Positions 38,549-46,813 of a stretch of DNA of 64,000 bases are shown here, piece after piece. Origin of the DNA: Methylophilus sp. (GTDB taxonomy: Bacteria; Pseudomonadota; Gammaproteobacteria; Burkholderiales; Methylophilaceae). Under the pieces are notes generated by a model that searched no databases, had not been told where the DNA came from, and saw only the letters and a program-made list of their open reading frames with translations. Position numbers and translations under genes: made by a program. Where the stretch lies: the NCBI RefSeq assembly GCF_008015755.1, contig NZ_SSGF01000007.1:231410-295409 (forward strand), given 5' to 3'. Position 1 is the first letter of the stretch. Each line of letters opens with the position of its first letter.

Positions 38549-38593
38549 TGTATCATTTGATACAAATGGCCGTGGTTTGTATCAAATGATACA
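38549..38593. promoter_or_regulatory. Twin 16-base palindromes, probable operator pair
   Basis: TGTATCATTTGATACA (38549-38564) and TGTATCAAATGATACA (38578-38593) are each near-palindromes and are exact reverse complements of each other, 29 bases centre to centre (nearly three helical turns). They lie between the divergent Ser-rich gene and the exonuclease gene. No dedicated regulator gene is adjacent. Confidence 0.75.
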
Positions 38594-38697
38594 AATCCTC
38601 GATTTTTTGGACAGCGCGCTGCTTGGTGCAAGCGGTTCTGGTGTCAGCAGGCATGCTGTGCTATTTTAAAAAAATCATTTTTTTACGGGTAGTGGGC

Positions 38698-39468
38698 ATG
38701 CTAAGTTTGGTGTTTGATATTGAAACTATTCCAGATGTGGACGGCATTCGACAGTTACAGGATCTGCCCGCCAGTTTGAGCGATGCAGACGTGGCGAATA
38801 TCGCTTTTCACCAACGCCGCCAGCAAAATGGCACCGATTTTTTGCCACATCATTTACAACGCGTCTGTGCGATTTCTTGCGCGCTACGCGAGGGTAATCA
38901 GTTTCGCGTCTGGACCTTGGGCGACGAGCAGGCGAGTGAAGCAGAAATGATTCAGCGCTTTTTTGACGGCATCGAAAAATACACGCCCAACCTGGTGAGC
39001 TGGAATGGCGGCGGTTTTGACTTGCCAGTGCTGCATTATCGGGCCATGGTGCATGGCATTGCCGCCCCCCGTTACTGGGACCTGGGTGAAGACGATAAAG
39101 ACTTTAAATGGAACAACTACATCAGCCGTTACCATATGCGTCATCTGGATTTGATGGACGTGCTGGCCATGTATAGCGGCCGCGCCAATGCGCCGCTGGA
39201 TCAAATGGCGCAGCTATGCGGATTCCCCGGCAAACTGGGCATGGATGGCAGTAAAGTGTGGCAGGCGTATTTGAACGGTGAAGTGAAAGCGATCCGTGAC
39301 TACTGCGAAACCGATGTTGCCAACACGCATTTGGTCTATTTGCGCTTTCTCAAAATGCGCGGACACTTGAATGAGGCTAACTACGCCGCTGAAATCCAGT
39401 TAGTGCGTGAGACGCTATCTGGCTACGACGGTGAGCACTGGCAGCAGTTTATGGCTGCTTGGGCTTGA
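38698..39468 (+). CDS. Predicted 3'-5' exonuclease, PolB-like (DEDD)
   Basis: This is a 256-residue DEDD-superfamily nuclease of the type related to the PolB proofreading domain (Pfam PF10108). Motif I is VFDIETIPD (D and E ligands, residues about 6-9). Motif II is VSWNGGGFDLPVL, and motif III is RDYCETDVANTH. I choose ATG 38698, which gives the family-like MLSLVFDIET; the upstream frame to 38623 is unlikely to be coding. The substrate is not known for this family. It is monocistronic, preceded by the palindrome pair. Confidence 0.88.
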   Translation: MLSLVFDIETIPDVDGIRQLQDLPASLSDADVANIAFHQRRQQNGTDFLPHHLQRVCAISCALREGNQFRVWTLGDEQASEAEMIQRFFDGIEKYTPNLVSWNGGGFDLPVLHYRAMVHGIAAPRYWDLGEDDKDFKWNNYISRYHMRHLDLMDVLAMYSGRANAPLDQMAQLCGFPGKLGMDGSKVWQAYLNGEVKAIRDYCETDVANTHLVYLRFLKMRGHLNEANYAAEIQLVRETLSGYDGEHWQQFMAAWA

Positions 39469-39490
39469 GAGTTATAGAAATCTTAATTGA

Positions 39491-39579
39491 TTAGCGCCGA
39501 TAAACGCAGATACACGCCGATAAAACCTTGAAATTTCATGTGTACTCATCGGCGTGTATCCGCGTTTATCAGCGGTTAA
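39491..39579. repeat. Long inverted repeat (CGCAGAT family), copy 2
   Basis: Arms at 39491-39521 and 39548-39579 are almost exact reverse complements. The shared core is GATAAACGC, GATACACGCCGAT on the left and ATCGGCGTGTATC, GCGTTTATC on the right, around a 26-base loop. It lies between two converging genes and could also act as a transcription barrier. The same family is seen at 16803-16929. Confidence 0.8.
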
Positions 39580-39587
39580 AGCGTTTT

Positions 39588-40076
39588 TTACGGTGTTTCA
39601 GTGGCAGGTGCTTCAGACTCTGCAGCATCGTCAGTCAGCGGTTCTACCGTATCTTCATCAATCTTGTTTTTCCAGTTGAGAATAATGCGCTGGTGTTTTT
39701 TTGCATCATGACTAAAACGGTAACGTTGTTCGCTACCGAGATAACTGGCGACGGCCTGGTATTTGCCTGACGGCAGATTTAATAGCAGTCTGGGCGCGGC
39801 GTGCTCCAATGCAAACACGGCCTGGTTTTTGCTGTCGGTGATGCTGATGTTAATGTCATCAATCACGCGCCCAACTTTTCCTTCCGAAAACAAAAAATAT
39901 AGATTGAATTGTTTTTTAAAGGACTCCATGGCGTCCACTTCTTCTGAGCCGATACCGCCGGTGACATAGTCCACACCGTGGGCGTCTTGCTGAATAGCCA
40001 CTTCGTCCGCGAAGCAGAAAGACGATGAAAAAAGTGCGACCACCAGCGTCGTGGTTAAGCGCCATTGTTTAAGCAT
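39588..40076 (-). CDS. Exported hypothetical protein
   Basis: This is a 162-residue protein starting at ATG 40076, preceded by AAGGAG; a longer frame to 40124 lacks a site. The signal peptide ends CFADE (residues 1-25). The middle (INISITDSKNQAVFALEHA, then LLLNLPSGKYQAVASY) looks like a single beta-sandwich of the carboxypeptidase-regulatory-like kind, a fold often used for binding. The C-terminus is acidic. It is divergent from rlmD. Function unknown. Confidence 0.65.
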   Translation of the reverse strand: MLKQWRLTTTLVVALFSSSFCFADEVAIQQDAHGVDYVTGGIGSEEVDAMESFKKQFNLYFLFSEGKVGRVIDDINISITDSKNQAVFALEHAAPRLLLNLPSGKYQAVASYLGSEQRYRFSHDAKKHQRIILNWKNKIDEDTVEPLTDDAAESEAPATETP

Positions 40077-40144
40077 CACAGACTCCTTGTTTTTGATTGG
40101 TTTGCTGGATGATTGTATGCCCAAATCAGGTAAAATAACAGGTT

Positions 40145-41518
40145 ATGAGAAACAACCGTCAAAGATCCTCCAACCTGTCGTCTGCCGCCAGGGCAGCGCA
40201 GATTCCCCGCATTGCTACCATTGAATCCCTGGACCAGGAAGGCCGCGGCGTCACCCACGTTGATGGCAAGGTCATTTTCATCGAAGGCGCGCTGCCGTTT
40301 GAAGAGGTCAAGTTTGTCTCGCATCATGCCAAGGCGACCTATGAGCTGGCGACCACTATTGAGGTGTTGAAACAATCCAGCCAGCGCGTGACACCAGGCT
40401 GTGCCTATTTTGGCACTTGCGGCGGCTGCGCCATGCAGCATCTGGAGTTTTCGGCGCAAGTGGCAGCCAAGCAGCGCATGTTAGAGGCCGATTTATGGCA
40501 CATTGGCCGCGTGCGTGCCGAAAAAATCCTGCCACCGATTCAGGGCACGCCATGGCATTACCGCCACAAGGCACGCCTGCGGGTGCGTTATGTCGAGAAA
40601 AAAGGTGGCGTGCTGGTGGGCTTTAATGAAAAAGGCACCAGTTACGTCACGTCTATGGATAGCTGTGAAGTGCTGACGCAACCCGTGTCTGACCTGATTG
40701 TGCCGTTGAAAACTTTGATTGGCCAACTCTCGATCAAGCAGGCCTTGCCGCAGATTGAACTGGCGGTGGGTGAAGATGCCACGGTGCTGGTGTTCCGTAT
40801 TATGGAAGCGCTGACCGATGCCGATATTGCGTTGTTGCAAACGTTTGAAGAAACGCATGGCGCCCAGGTGTGGACACAAACCAAAGGCCCGGACACGGTG
40901 AAGCCGCTGTTTGGGCATGGTGACAAGCTGCATTACAGTTTGCCTGAGTTTAACCTGCAATATCCGTTTAGCCCGATTGAATTTACCCAGGTCAACCCGG
41001 CGATTAACCGTGTCATGATCCGTCGCGCCATGCAGTTGTTACAGCCACAAGCAGGTGAGCGTATTGCCGATTTTTTCTGTGGCTTGGGCAATTTTACGCT
41101 GCCGATTGCGCGCAGTGGTGCCAGCGTTTATGGCGTGGAAGGCTCGCAAGCCTTGGTGAAGCGCGCGGTAGAAAATGCACAACTCAATGGCGTCAGCAAT
41201 GTCGAGTTTGCTGAGTCTGACTTGTTTGATATGACGCCGGAATTATTGCAGGCGCTGGGGGCGTTTGATAAGTGGCTGGTAGATCCGCCGCGCGACGGTG
41301 CGATTGAGTTGATCAAGTCGCTGCCGGATGCGGGTGATAGCAACGCTGGTCATGCGCCATCACGCATCGTCTATGTCTCTTGTAACCCAGCCACGCTGGC
41401 ACGCGATGCGGCGACGCTGACTCAGGTCAAAGGCTATCGTTTAGAGGCCGCAGGGGTGATGAATATGTTCCCACATACGGCGCATGTAGAGTCTATCGCG
41501 ATTTTTGAGAAGCTTTAA
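40145..41518 (+). CDS. rlmD: 23S rRNA (uracil-1939-C5) methyltransferase
   Basis: This is a 457-residue SAM-dependent RNA methyltransferase. An N-terminal TRAM domain (about 20-80, with [20 protein letters not shown]) is followed by iron-sulfur cysteines ([15 protein letters not shown]). The catalytic domain has the SAM motif [14 protein letters not shown], the catalytic-loop VDPPRDGA, and the nucleophilic cysteine in [11 protein letters not shown]. RlmD rather than RlmC or TrmA is indicated by the TRAM domain and Fe-S cluster. It is followed at once by the solute-binding protein gene. Confidence 0.95.
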   Translation: MRNNRQRSSNLSSAARAAQIPRIATIESLDQEGRGVTHVDGKVIFIEGALPFEEVKFVSHHAKATYELATTIEVLKQSSQRVTPGCAYFGTCGGCAMQHLEFSAQVAAKQRMLEADLWHIGRVRAEKILPPIQGTPWHYRHKARLRVRYVEKKGGVLVGFNEKGTSYVTSMDSCEVLTQPVSDLIVPLKTLIGQLSIKQALPQIELAVGEDATVLVFRIMEALTDADIALLQTFEETHGAQVWTQTKGPDTVKPLFGHGDKLHYSLPEFNLQYPFSPIEFTQVNPAINRVMIRRAMQLLQPQAGERIADFFCGLGNFTLPIARSGASVYGVEGSQALVKRAVENAQLNGVSNVEFAESDLFDMTPELLQALGAFDKWLVDPPRDGAIELIKSLPDAGDSNAGHAPSRIVYVSCNPATLARDAATLTQVKGYRLEAAGVMNMFPHTAHVESIAIFEKL

Positions 41519-41531
41519 GGGGATGACGGGG

Positions 41532-42974
41532 ATGTTGCGCCGGTGGTTGCCCGGTTTGTTATTCGCATGGGCGCTGACTGGCTGCCAGCCCTCTGACGAG
41601 CCGCGCTCGCTGGTGTTTGCCGTGGCGCAGGCGCCGGTGAACCTGGATCCGCGTTATGCCACCGATGCGGCCTCTGAGCGCATCAATCGCCTGATATATC
41701 AGCGTTTGGTCGAGTTTGATAGCCGCTCGCGCGAGGTGCCTGGGCTGGCGACCTGGCAAATGCGCGATGCCACGCATTACCGCTTCCAGTTATCTCAAGC
41801 TGCCACATTCCACGATGGCCAGCCGTTGACCGCTGCCGATGTGAAAGCGACTTACGATAGCATGCTGCAACTCAAAGACTCACCGCATGCTGCAGAATTC
41901 AAACATATTCAGCAGATTACAACGCTGGATGCTAACACCATCGATTTTGAACTGAGCCACCCGGACCCGCACTTTGCCGCGCGCTTGATGGTGGGCATTT
42001 TGCCTGCACGCCTGATTGCCACCGGGCATGACTTTGGTCATGCACCTGTCGGTAGCGGACCGTTTAAACTCGATCATTGGCAGTCGGCATTACAGTTACA
42101 GCGTTTGCGTGATGGCCTCAAAGTGCGCTTTGAAGAAGTCAAAGACCCCAATGTGCGGGTACTTAAACTTAAACGTGGCGAGGCCGATTTGATACAGGGC
42201 GACTTGCCGCCAGAGCTGGTTAAATATCTGCAAAAGCAGCCTAATATCATGGTAAAAACCGGGGTAGGCGCCAATTATTCTTATCTGGGCCTCAACGTGC
42301 AGGCGGATTTTCTGCGCGATGTTCGCGTGAGGCGCGCGATTGCCCACGCGATTGATGTGCAAGCCATTATTGATAAAGTCATGGTCAGCCATAGCCGCCA
42401 GGCCAGCGCGATTTTGCCACCTGAGCATTATGCGGGTAATCCTGCCTTGCAGCCTTATGCGTATCAACCGGCGTTGGCTAGGCAGTTATTGCAATCCGCA
42501 GGCATCAAGTTACCACTGACTTTGATTTATAAAACCAGCACTGATCCACAGCGGGTGCGCTTGGCCACTATTTTGCAAGCGCAAATGCAAGAGGCGGGCA
42601 TAGACCTGCAAATCAAGAGTTTGGATTGGGGCACCTTTTTTGCCGATGTGCAAAAAGGGAATTTTCAGCTGTATGGCCTGACCTGGGTGGGGATTAAAAC
42701 CCCAGAAATTTACAGCAAAGTGTTTGCCTCTAACAGTTTGCCGCCACAAGGCTTTAACCGTGGCCGTTATCAGGATGGTGTACTGGACCAATTATTGGCA
42801 AAAGAAGACTGGCCCGCGGTCACACAACGTATTCATAGCCAGTTGCCAGTAATCCCGTTGTGGTACGAGGGCCAGTTTGTGGCTTATCGCGAGACGATTG
42901 GCGATTACCAGCCGACGCCAGATGGCAATCTGGATGGATTGACGCAGGTGGTTTTTAAGCCGGTCACGCAGTAA
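41532..42974 (+). CDS. Peptide-type ABC transporter solute-binding lipoprotein
   Basis: This is a protein of about 480 residues of the family-5 extracellular solute-binding group (DppA/OppA/MppA type). The lipobox ALTGCQ follows a short leader. Family landmarks include LDPRYATDAASERINRLIY, the FHDGQPLTAADVKATYDS loop and the YLGLNV segment. I place the start at ATG 41532, nine bases after AAGGGG. An upstream in-frame ATG at 41523 abuts that site. It follows rlmD by only 13 bases. Two matching permeases lie 1.3 kb downstream, beyond two other genes; no ATPase gene is present. Confidence 0.9.
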   Translation: MLRRWLPGLLFAWALTGCQPSDEPRSLVFAVAQAPVNLDPRYATDAASERINRLIYQRLVEFDSRSREVPGLATWQMRDATHYRFQLSQAATFHDGQPLTAADVKATYDSMLQLKDSPHAAEFKHIQQITTLDANTIDFELSHPDPHFAARLMVGILPARLIATGHDFGHAPVGSGPFKLDHWQSALQLQRLRDGLKVRFEEVKDPNVRVLKLKRGEADLIQGDLPPELVKYLQKQPNIMVKTGVGANYSYLGLNVQADFLRDVRVRRAIAHAIDVQAIIDKVMVSHSRQASAILPPEHYAGNPALQPYAYQPALARQLLQSAGIKLPLTLIYKTSTDPQRVRLATILQAQMQEAGIDLQIKSLDWGTFFADVQKGNFQLYGLTWVGIKTPEIYSKVFASNSLPPQGFNRGRYQDGVLDQLLAKEDWPAVTQRIHSQLPVIPLWYEGQFVAYRETIGDYQPTPDGNLDGLTQVVFKPVTQ

Positions 42975-42993
42975 TCCCTGCGCTACCCGCAGG

Positions 42994-43683
42994 TCACGGG
43001 TTGACGCCAAACCAGTGACCGATCAGTGCCGTGGCCGCCATGGCGACGGCGCCCCAAATCACGACGCGACTAACACTTTTGACCATGCTGGCGCCGCCGG
43101 TACGCGCGGCGACGATGCCCAGCAAAGCTAAAAAGGGTAGCGTGCTGATGGTGAGCCAGGTTTGTGCCTGCGCATGCGGCGCCAGCCAGGCAGTGATCAG
43201 CGGCAAGATTGCGCCACTGGCAAACGCGAGTGCCGAGGCCAATGCGGCTTGTAAGGGTTGGGCCTGGTTAATGTCATGCAAGCCCAGCTCATCACGCGCG
43301 TGCGCGGCCAGCGAGTCGTGCTGTGACAGCGCCTGTGCGACCTGATTTGCCAGCGCGGGTGTTAAGCCGCGCTGGATGTAGATGCCAGTCAGTTCACGCA
43401 GCTCACTCTCCGGGTTATCTTTGAGTTCCTCTGCTTCACGGGCAAGGTCTGCCTGCTCAATATCGGTTTGTGAGCTCACTGACACATATTCGCCTGCGGC
43501 CATCGAGAGTGCGCCAGCCACCAGCCCGGCGACGCCTGTCATCAGCAAAGCCTGGTGAGTAGCCCCGGCGGCGGCCACGCCCATCAGCAGGCTGGCGGTA
43601 GAAATAATGCCGTCGTTGGCGCCCAGCACGGCGGCGCGCAACCAGCCACTGCGTTGTAAAAAGTGTAATTCGTGATGCGCCAT
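42994..43683 (-). CDS. VIT1/CCC1-family iron or manganese transporter
   Basis: This is a 229-residue membrane protein with five predicted helices. The N-terminal signature GWLRAAVLGANDGIISTASL and the AGALSMAAGEYVSVSSQTD segment with its Met, Glu and Asp residues are typical. The cytoplasmic helical region (QADLAREAEELKDNPESEL) supplies acidic metal-binding residues. Relatives move ferrous iron or manganese out of the cytosol. The metal here is inferred. It lies on the opposite strand inside the peptide transporter cluster and separates the binding protein from the permeases. Confidence 0.92.
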   Translation of the reverse strand: MAHHELHFLQRSGWLRAAVLGANDGIISTASLLMGVAAAGATHQALLMTGVAGLVAGALSMAAGEYVSVSSQTDIEQADLAREAEELKDNPESELRELTGIYIQRGLTPALANQVAQALSQHDSLAAHARDELGLHDINQAQPLQAALASALAFASGAILPLITAWLAPHAQAQTWLTISTLPFLALLGIVAARTGGASMVKSVSRVVIWGAVAMAATALIGHWFGVNP

Positions 43684-43810
43684 ATAGTGACCCTGAATAA
43701 AGCGATAAGTGAAATAAACAAGCGGTTTGATGGGATTTTAATGCAATTTGTATGGCCAGATTGCGTGTTGCATCAAATCTCCGACGACAACAGGCAAATC
43801 GCTTAGAATA

Positions 43811-44305
43811 ATGGTTATGCATATTGAAATTTCTATCCCGGCACAAACGCTGACCTTGTTTGACGACAATGGCGGGCAAGTGACGCGCTATGCCGTCTCG
43901 ACGGCAGCCAATGGCGTGGGTAACGTTAAAAACAGTGGCTGTACGCCGCTGGGGGCGCATATTATTCGCGCCAAAATTGGCGCTGGGGCGGCTGAAAATA
44001 CGGTATTTGTCGGGCGACGCCCAACTGGCGAAGTGTTTAGCCCCGCCTTAAAGCAGGCTTTTCCTGACCGCGACTGGATACTCACCCGTATTTTATGGCT
44101 CAGCGGCACCGAGCCGGGCAAAAATCGCCTGGGCAATGTAGATACCATGCAGCGCTATATCTATATCCATGGCACGCCAGACGCAACCGAGCTGGGCGTG
44201 CCCGGCTCGCATGGCTGCGTGCGCATGCGCAATGCCGACCTGATGGCATTGTTCGAGCAGGTGCCGGTGGGCACCACTGTGAATATTTGCGAGGCGGATG
44301 ATTAA
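43811..44305 (+). CDS. L,D-transpeptidase (YkuD domain)
   Basis: This is a 164-residue YkuD-fold enzyme that can form 3-3 peptide cross-links or attach proteins to murein. The catalytic signature is PGSHGCVRM, with H134 and nucleophile C136, and H120 in IYIHGTPD is also conserved. No signal peptide is visible from ATG 43811 (or 43817), nor in the frame extended to 43748. Export, or a cytoplasmic role in peptide handling, is therefore unresolved. Its 3' end overlaps the following permease gene by eight bases. Confidence 0.88.
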   Translation: MVMHIEISIPAQTLTLFDDNGGQVTRYAVSTAANGVGNVKNSGCTPLGAHIIRAKIGAGAAENTVFVGRRPTGEVFSPALKQAFPDRDWILTRILWLSGTEPGKNRLGNVDTMQRYIYIHGTPDATELGVPGSHGCVRMRNADLMALFEQVPVGTTVNICEADD

Positions 44306-45209
44306 GCGTTTTGCCACATTATTGCCAGTGGTGTTTGGGGTGCTGTGCCTGACCTTTGCCTTGTTACACCTGATACCTGGCGACCCGGTAGACGTCATGC
44401 TGGGTGAATCAGCCAGTGTGACCGACCGTCTTGCACTTAAGGCACAACTCGGGCTAGATCAACCCTTAGCAGTTCAGTTTGGCCAGTATCTGCTGCATGT
44501 GCTGCAAGGCGATTTTGGCAGCTCTATCCATACGCAAACGCCGATCTCGCAATTGTTATGGCAAGCCTACCCGGCGACCTTGTTGCTGGCGGTGGTGGCA
44601 CTGGCCATCGGCCTTGCTATCGGTATTCCCTTAGGCATTTGGTCTGCGCTCAAAGCCGGGCATTGGCAAGATGTGATGATCACCATGCTCAGTATCCGTC
44701 TGGCAGCCATGCCTGCCTTCTGGCTAGGGCCGGTGCTAATGTTGGTGTTTGCGGTATGGCTGGGGTGGTTGCCGGTGAGCGGCATGACTAGCCCGCTGAC
44801 CATCGTATTGCCTGCATTAACACTCGGCCTCGGCTTGAGCGCTATTTTGACCCGCATGACGCGTACCAGCCTGCTGGAGGTGTTGAGTGAGGATTATATT
44901 CGCACCGCGCGTGCCAAAGGCTTGAGCGAGCGGCAAGTATTGCTCAAGCACGCATTACGCGCTGCCTTATTGCCGCTGGTGACCATTGTTGGTTTGCAAA
45001 TGGGCAGTTTGCTGGCCGGTGCGGTGATTACCGAAACCATTTTTAGCTGGAACGGCATCGGCCGTTTGCTGGTAGACAGCATAGAAAAACGCGATTACCC
45101 GGTGACACAAGCCTGTGTCCTGGTGGTGGCGTTAAGCTATGTGCTGATTAATCAGGCAACAGACCTGGTCTATCGCTGGCTGGATCCGCGCACGCGGGGC
45201 ACACAATGA
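44298..45209 (+). CDS. Peptide ABC transporter permease (DppB/OppB type)
   Basis: This is a 303-residue inner-membrane protein with six helices. Family marks are the N-terminal LHLIPGDPVDVMLG and the EAA loop RTARAKGLSERQVLLKHALR that contacts the ATPase. It ends with the SIEKRDYPVTQACVL segment. The start overlaps the L,D-transpeptidase stop, and the end overlaps the next permease (ATGA), so the three genes are translated in a chain. The ATPase partners must be encoded elsewhere. Confidence 0.93.
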   Translation: MIKRFATLLPVVFGVLCLTFALLHLIPGDPVDVMLGESASVTDRLALKAQLGLDQPLAVQFGQYLLHVLQGDFGSSIHTQTPISQLLWQAYPATLLLAVVALAIGLAIGIPLGIWSALKAGHWQDVMITMLSIRLAAMPAFWLGPVLMLVFAVWLGWLPVSGMTSPLTIVLPALTLGLGLSAILTRMTRTSLLEVLSEDYIRTARAKGLSERQVLLKHALRAALLPLVTIVGLQMGSLLAGAVITETIFSWNGIGRLLVDSIEKRDYPVTQACVLVVALSYVLINQATDLVYRWLDPRTRGTQ

Positions 45210-46003
45210 AAACGTTTTCATTGCTCACTTTGGCGTTTTGGCTGATCACCGTCCTGTTGGGGCATGCTGCCGGGTTGAATCCCAACCAGATTGACCTCAA
45301 CGCGATTTTGCAATGGCCCAGTGTGCAACACTGGCTGGGCACCGATGATTTGGGGCGCGATATTCTGGCGCGCGTGATTCGCGGGGTAGAGGTGTCTTTC
45401 CTGGTCACCGTGGTTGTGACGGCGGTCACGCTGACCGTAGGCTTGAGCATCGGCCTGGTGGCTGGCTACAAAGGCGGCAAACTGGATAGCGTGCTGATGC
45501 AGGTCACCAATATTTTTCTGGCGTTTCCTGGCATGTTACTGGCGATTGCGTTTGCGGCGGTGCTGGGCGCAGGCATCAACAACCTGATTCTGGCACTGTG
45601 CTTAACCGGCTGGGTGACCTATGCCAGGCTGTCGCGTGGTCAGGCGCTGGCATTGCGGCAACGTCTGCATGTGCTGGCGGCAGAGTCGCTGGGCGCCAGT
45701 AGCGTGCGCGTGATGGCCTTGCATATTTTGCCGATGCTGATTTCTATTTTGCTGGTAGAAGCCGCCTACAGCATGGCCAGCGTCATGATTGCCGAAGCGT
45801 CGCTGTCGTTTCTTGGCCTGGGCATACAGGCACCGCATGCCTCGTGGGGCGCGATGCTGCGTGATGCCGTGCGCTTTATGCTGGTGGCGCCGCATTATGT
45901 GCTCAGCGTTGGCGTGTGCATGATGAGTTTGATTCTGGCTATTAATCTGGGTGGCGATGTGTTGCGTGACAAGCTGGACGTACGCAGCGAGGTGAGAGGA
46001 TAA
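45206..46003 (+). CDS. Peptide ABC transporter permease (DppC/OppC type)
   Basis: This is a 265-residue partner permease with about six helices. Typical marks are WLGTDDLGRDILARVIRG, the EAA region (ARLSRGQALALRQRLHVLAA) and the C-terminal SFLGLGIQAPHASWGAMLRD. The heterodimer with the preceding protein forms the membrane channel. The gene ends 13 bases before the YhhQ-like gene. No nucleotide-binding subunit follows, unlike the usual dpp and opp layout. Confidence 0.93.
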   Translation: MKTFSLLTLAFWLITVLLGHAAGLNPNQIDLNAILQWPSVQHWLGTDDLGRDILARVIRGVEVSFLVTVVVTAVTLTVGLSIGLVAGYKGGKLDSVLMQVTNIFLAFPGMLLAIAFAAVLGAGINNLILALCLTGWVTYARLSRGQALALRQRLHVLAAESLGASSVRVMALHILPMLISILLVEAAYSMASVMIAEASLSFLGLGIQAPHASWGAMLRDAVRFMLVAPHYVLSVGVCMMSLILAINLGGDVLRDKLDVRSEVRG

Positions 46004-46016
46004 TCAAGGTGAGCGC

Positions 46017-46715
46017 ATGAGAAAGCCCTACCGGTATTACGACCTGATCATGGCGTCCTTTGCCGTGGTGCTGGTCTGCTCCAACCTCATTGGCCCCGGC
46101 AAGATTACCGAAGTCCAGCTGCCGCTGTTAGGCGCACTGACCTTTGGCGCCGGGATAATGTTTTTCCCCATTAGTTTTATTTTTGGCGATATTCTGACCG
46201 AAGTCTACGGTTATGCCGCCTCGCGTCGCGTGATCTGGACCGGCTTTATCTGCCTTGCCTTTGCCAGTCTCATGGCCTGGGTCATCGTCGCCTTGCCACC
46301 AGCACCAGACTGGCATGACCAGACCGCCTATCAATCGGTGTTTGGTTCCACCGCGCGTATTGCCATCGCCTCACTGGTCTCATTTGCGGCAGGCGAGTTT
46401 GTCAATTCGTTCGTGTTGGCCAAAATGAAAGTCCTCACCCAAGGCCGCTGGTTGTGGAGCCGCACCATAGGCTCGACCATTTTTGGTGAAGCGGTGGATA
46501 CCATCCTGTTTTTCCCACTGGCTTTTTACGGCTCAGGTGAGTTCCCCGATGCCATGATGCCGCAAATCGTACTGGCGCAATTTACCGCCAAACTATTGGT
46601 AGAAGTCGCCTTCACGCCGGTGACCTACAAAATAGTCGCGTTTCTCAAGCGCGCTGAGAATGAAGATTATTACGATACCCAGACCGACTTTAACCCGTTT
46701 ATCATAAAGCCTTAG
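46017..46715 (+). CDS. Queuosine precursor transporter (YhhQ family)
   Basis: This is a 232-residue membrane protein with about six helices. The family pattern is visible in FPISFIFGDILTEVYGY, the SLVSFAAGEFVNSFVLAKMK segment and the RTIGSTIFGEAVDTILFFPLAF block. Characterised members import preQ0 or preQ1 for queuosine in tRNA. The gene follows the permeases by 13 bases and may share their transcript, although there is no functional link I know of. Confidence 0.92.
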   Translation: MRKPYRYYDLIMASFAVVLVCSNLIGPGKITEVQLPLLGALTFGAGIMFFPISFIFGDILTEVYGYAASRRVIWTGFICLAFASLMAWVIVALPPAPDWHDQTAYQSVFGSTARIAIASLVSFAAGEFVNSFVLAKMKVLTQGRWLWSRTIGSTIFGEAVDTILFFPLAFYGSGEFPDAMMPQIVLAQFTAKLLVEVAFTPVTYKIVAFLKRAENEDYYDTQTDFNPFIIKP

Positions 46716-46813
46716 GATAATGCTTGGTTTCAAACTGGGTGCTTATGATTGGTTTTTGATAGCAGGCACGTAGTGAATTTAAGTCTAATTAATAATAAAG
46801 GGAGTGAACGTCC

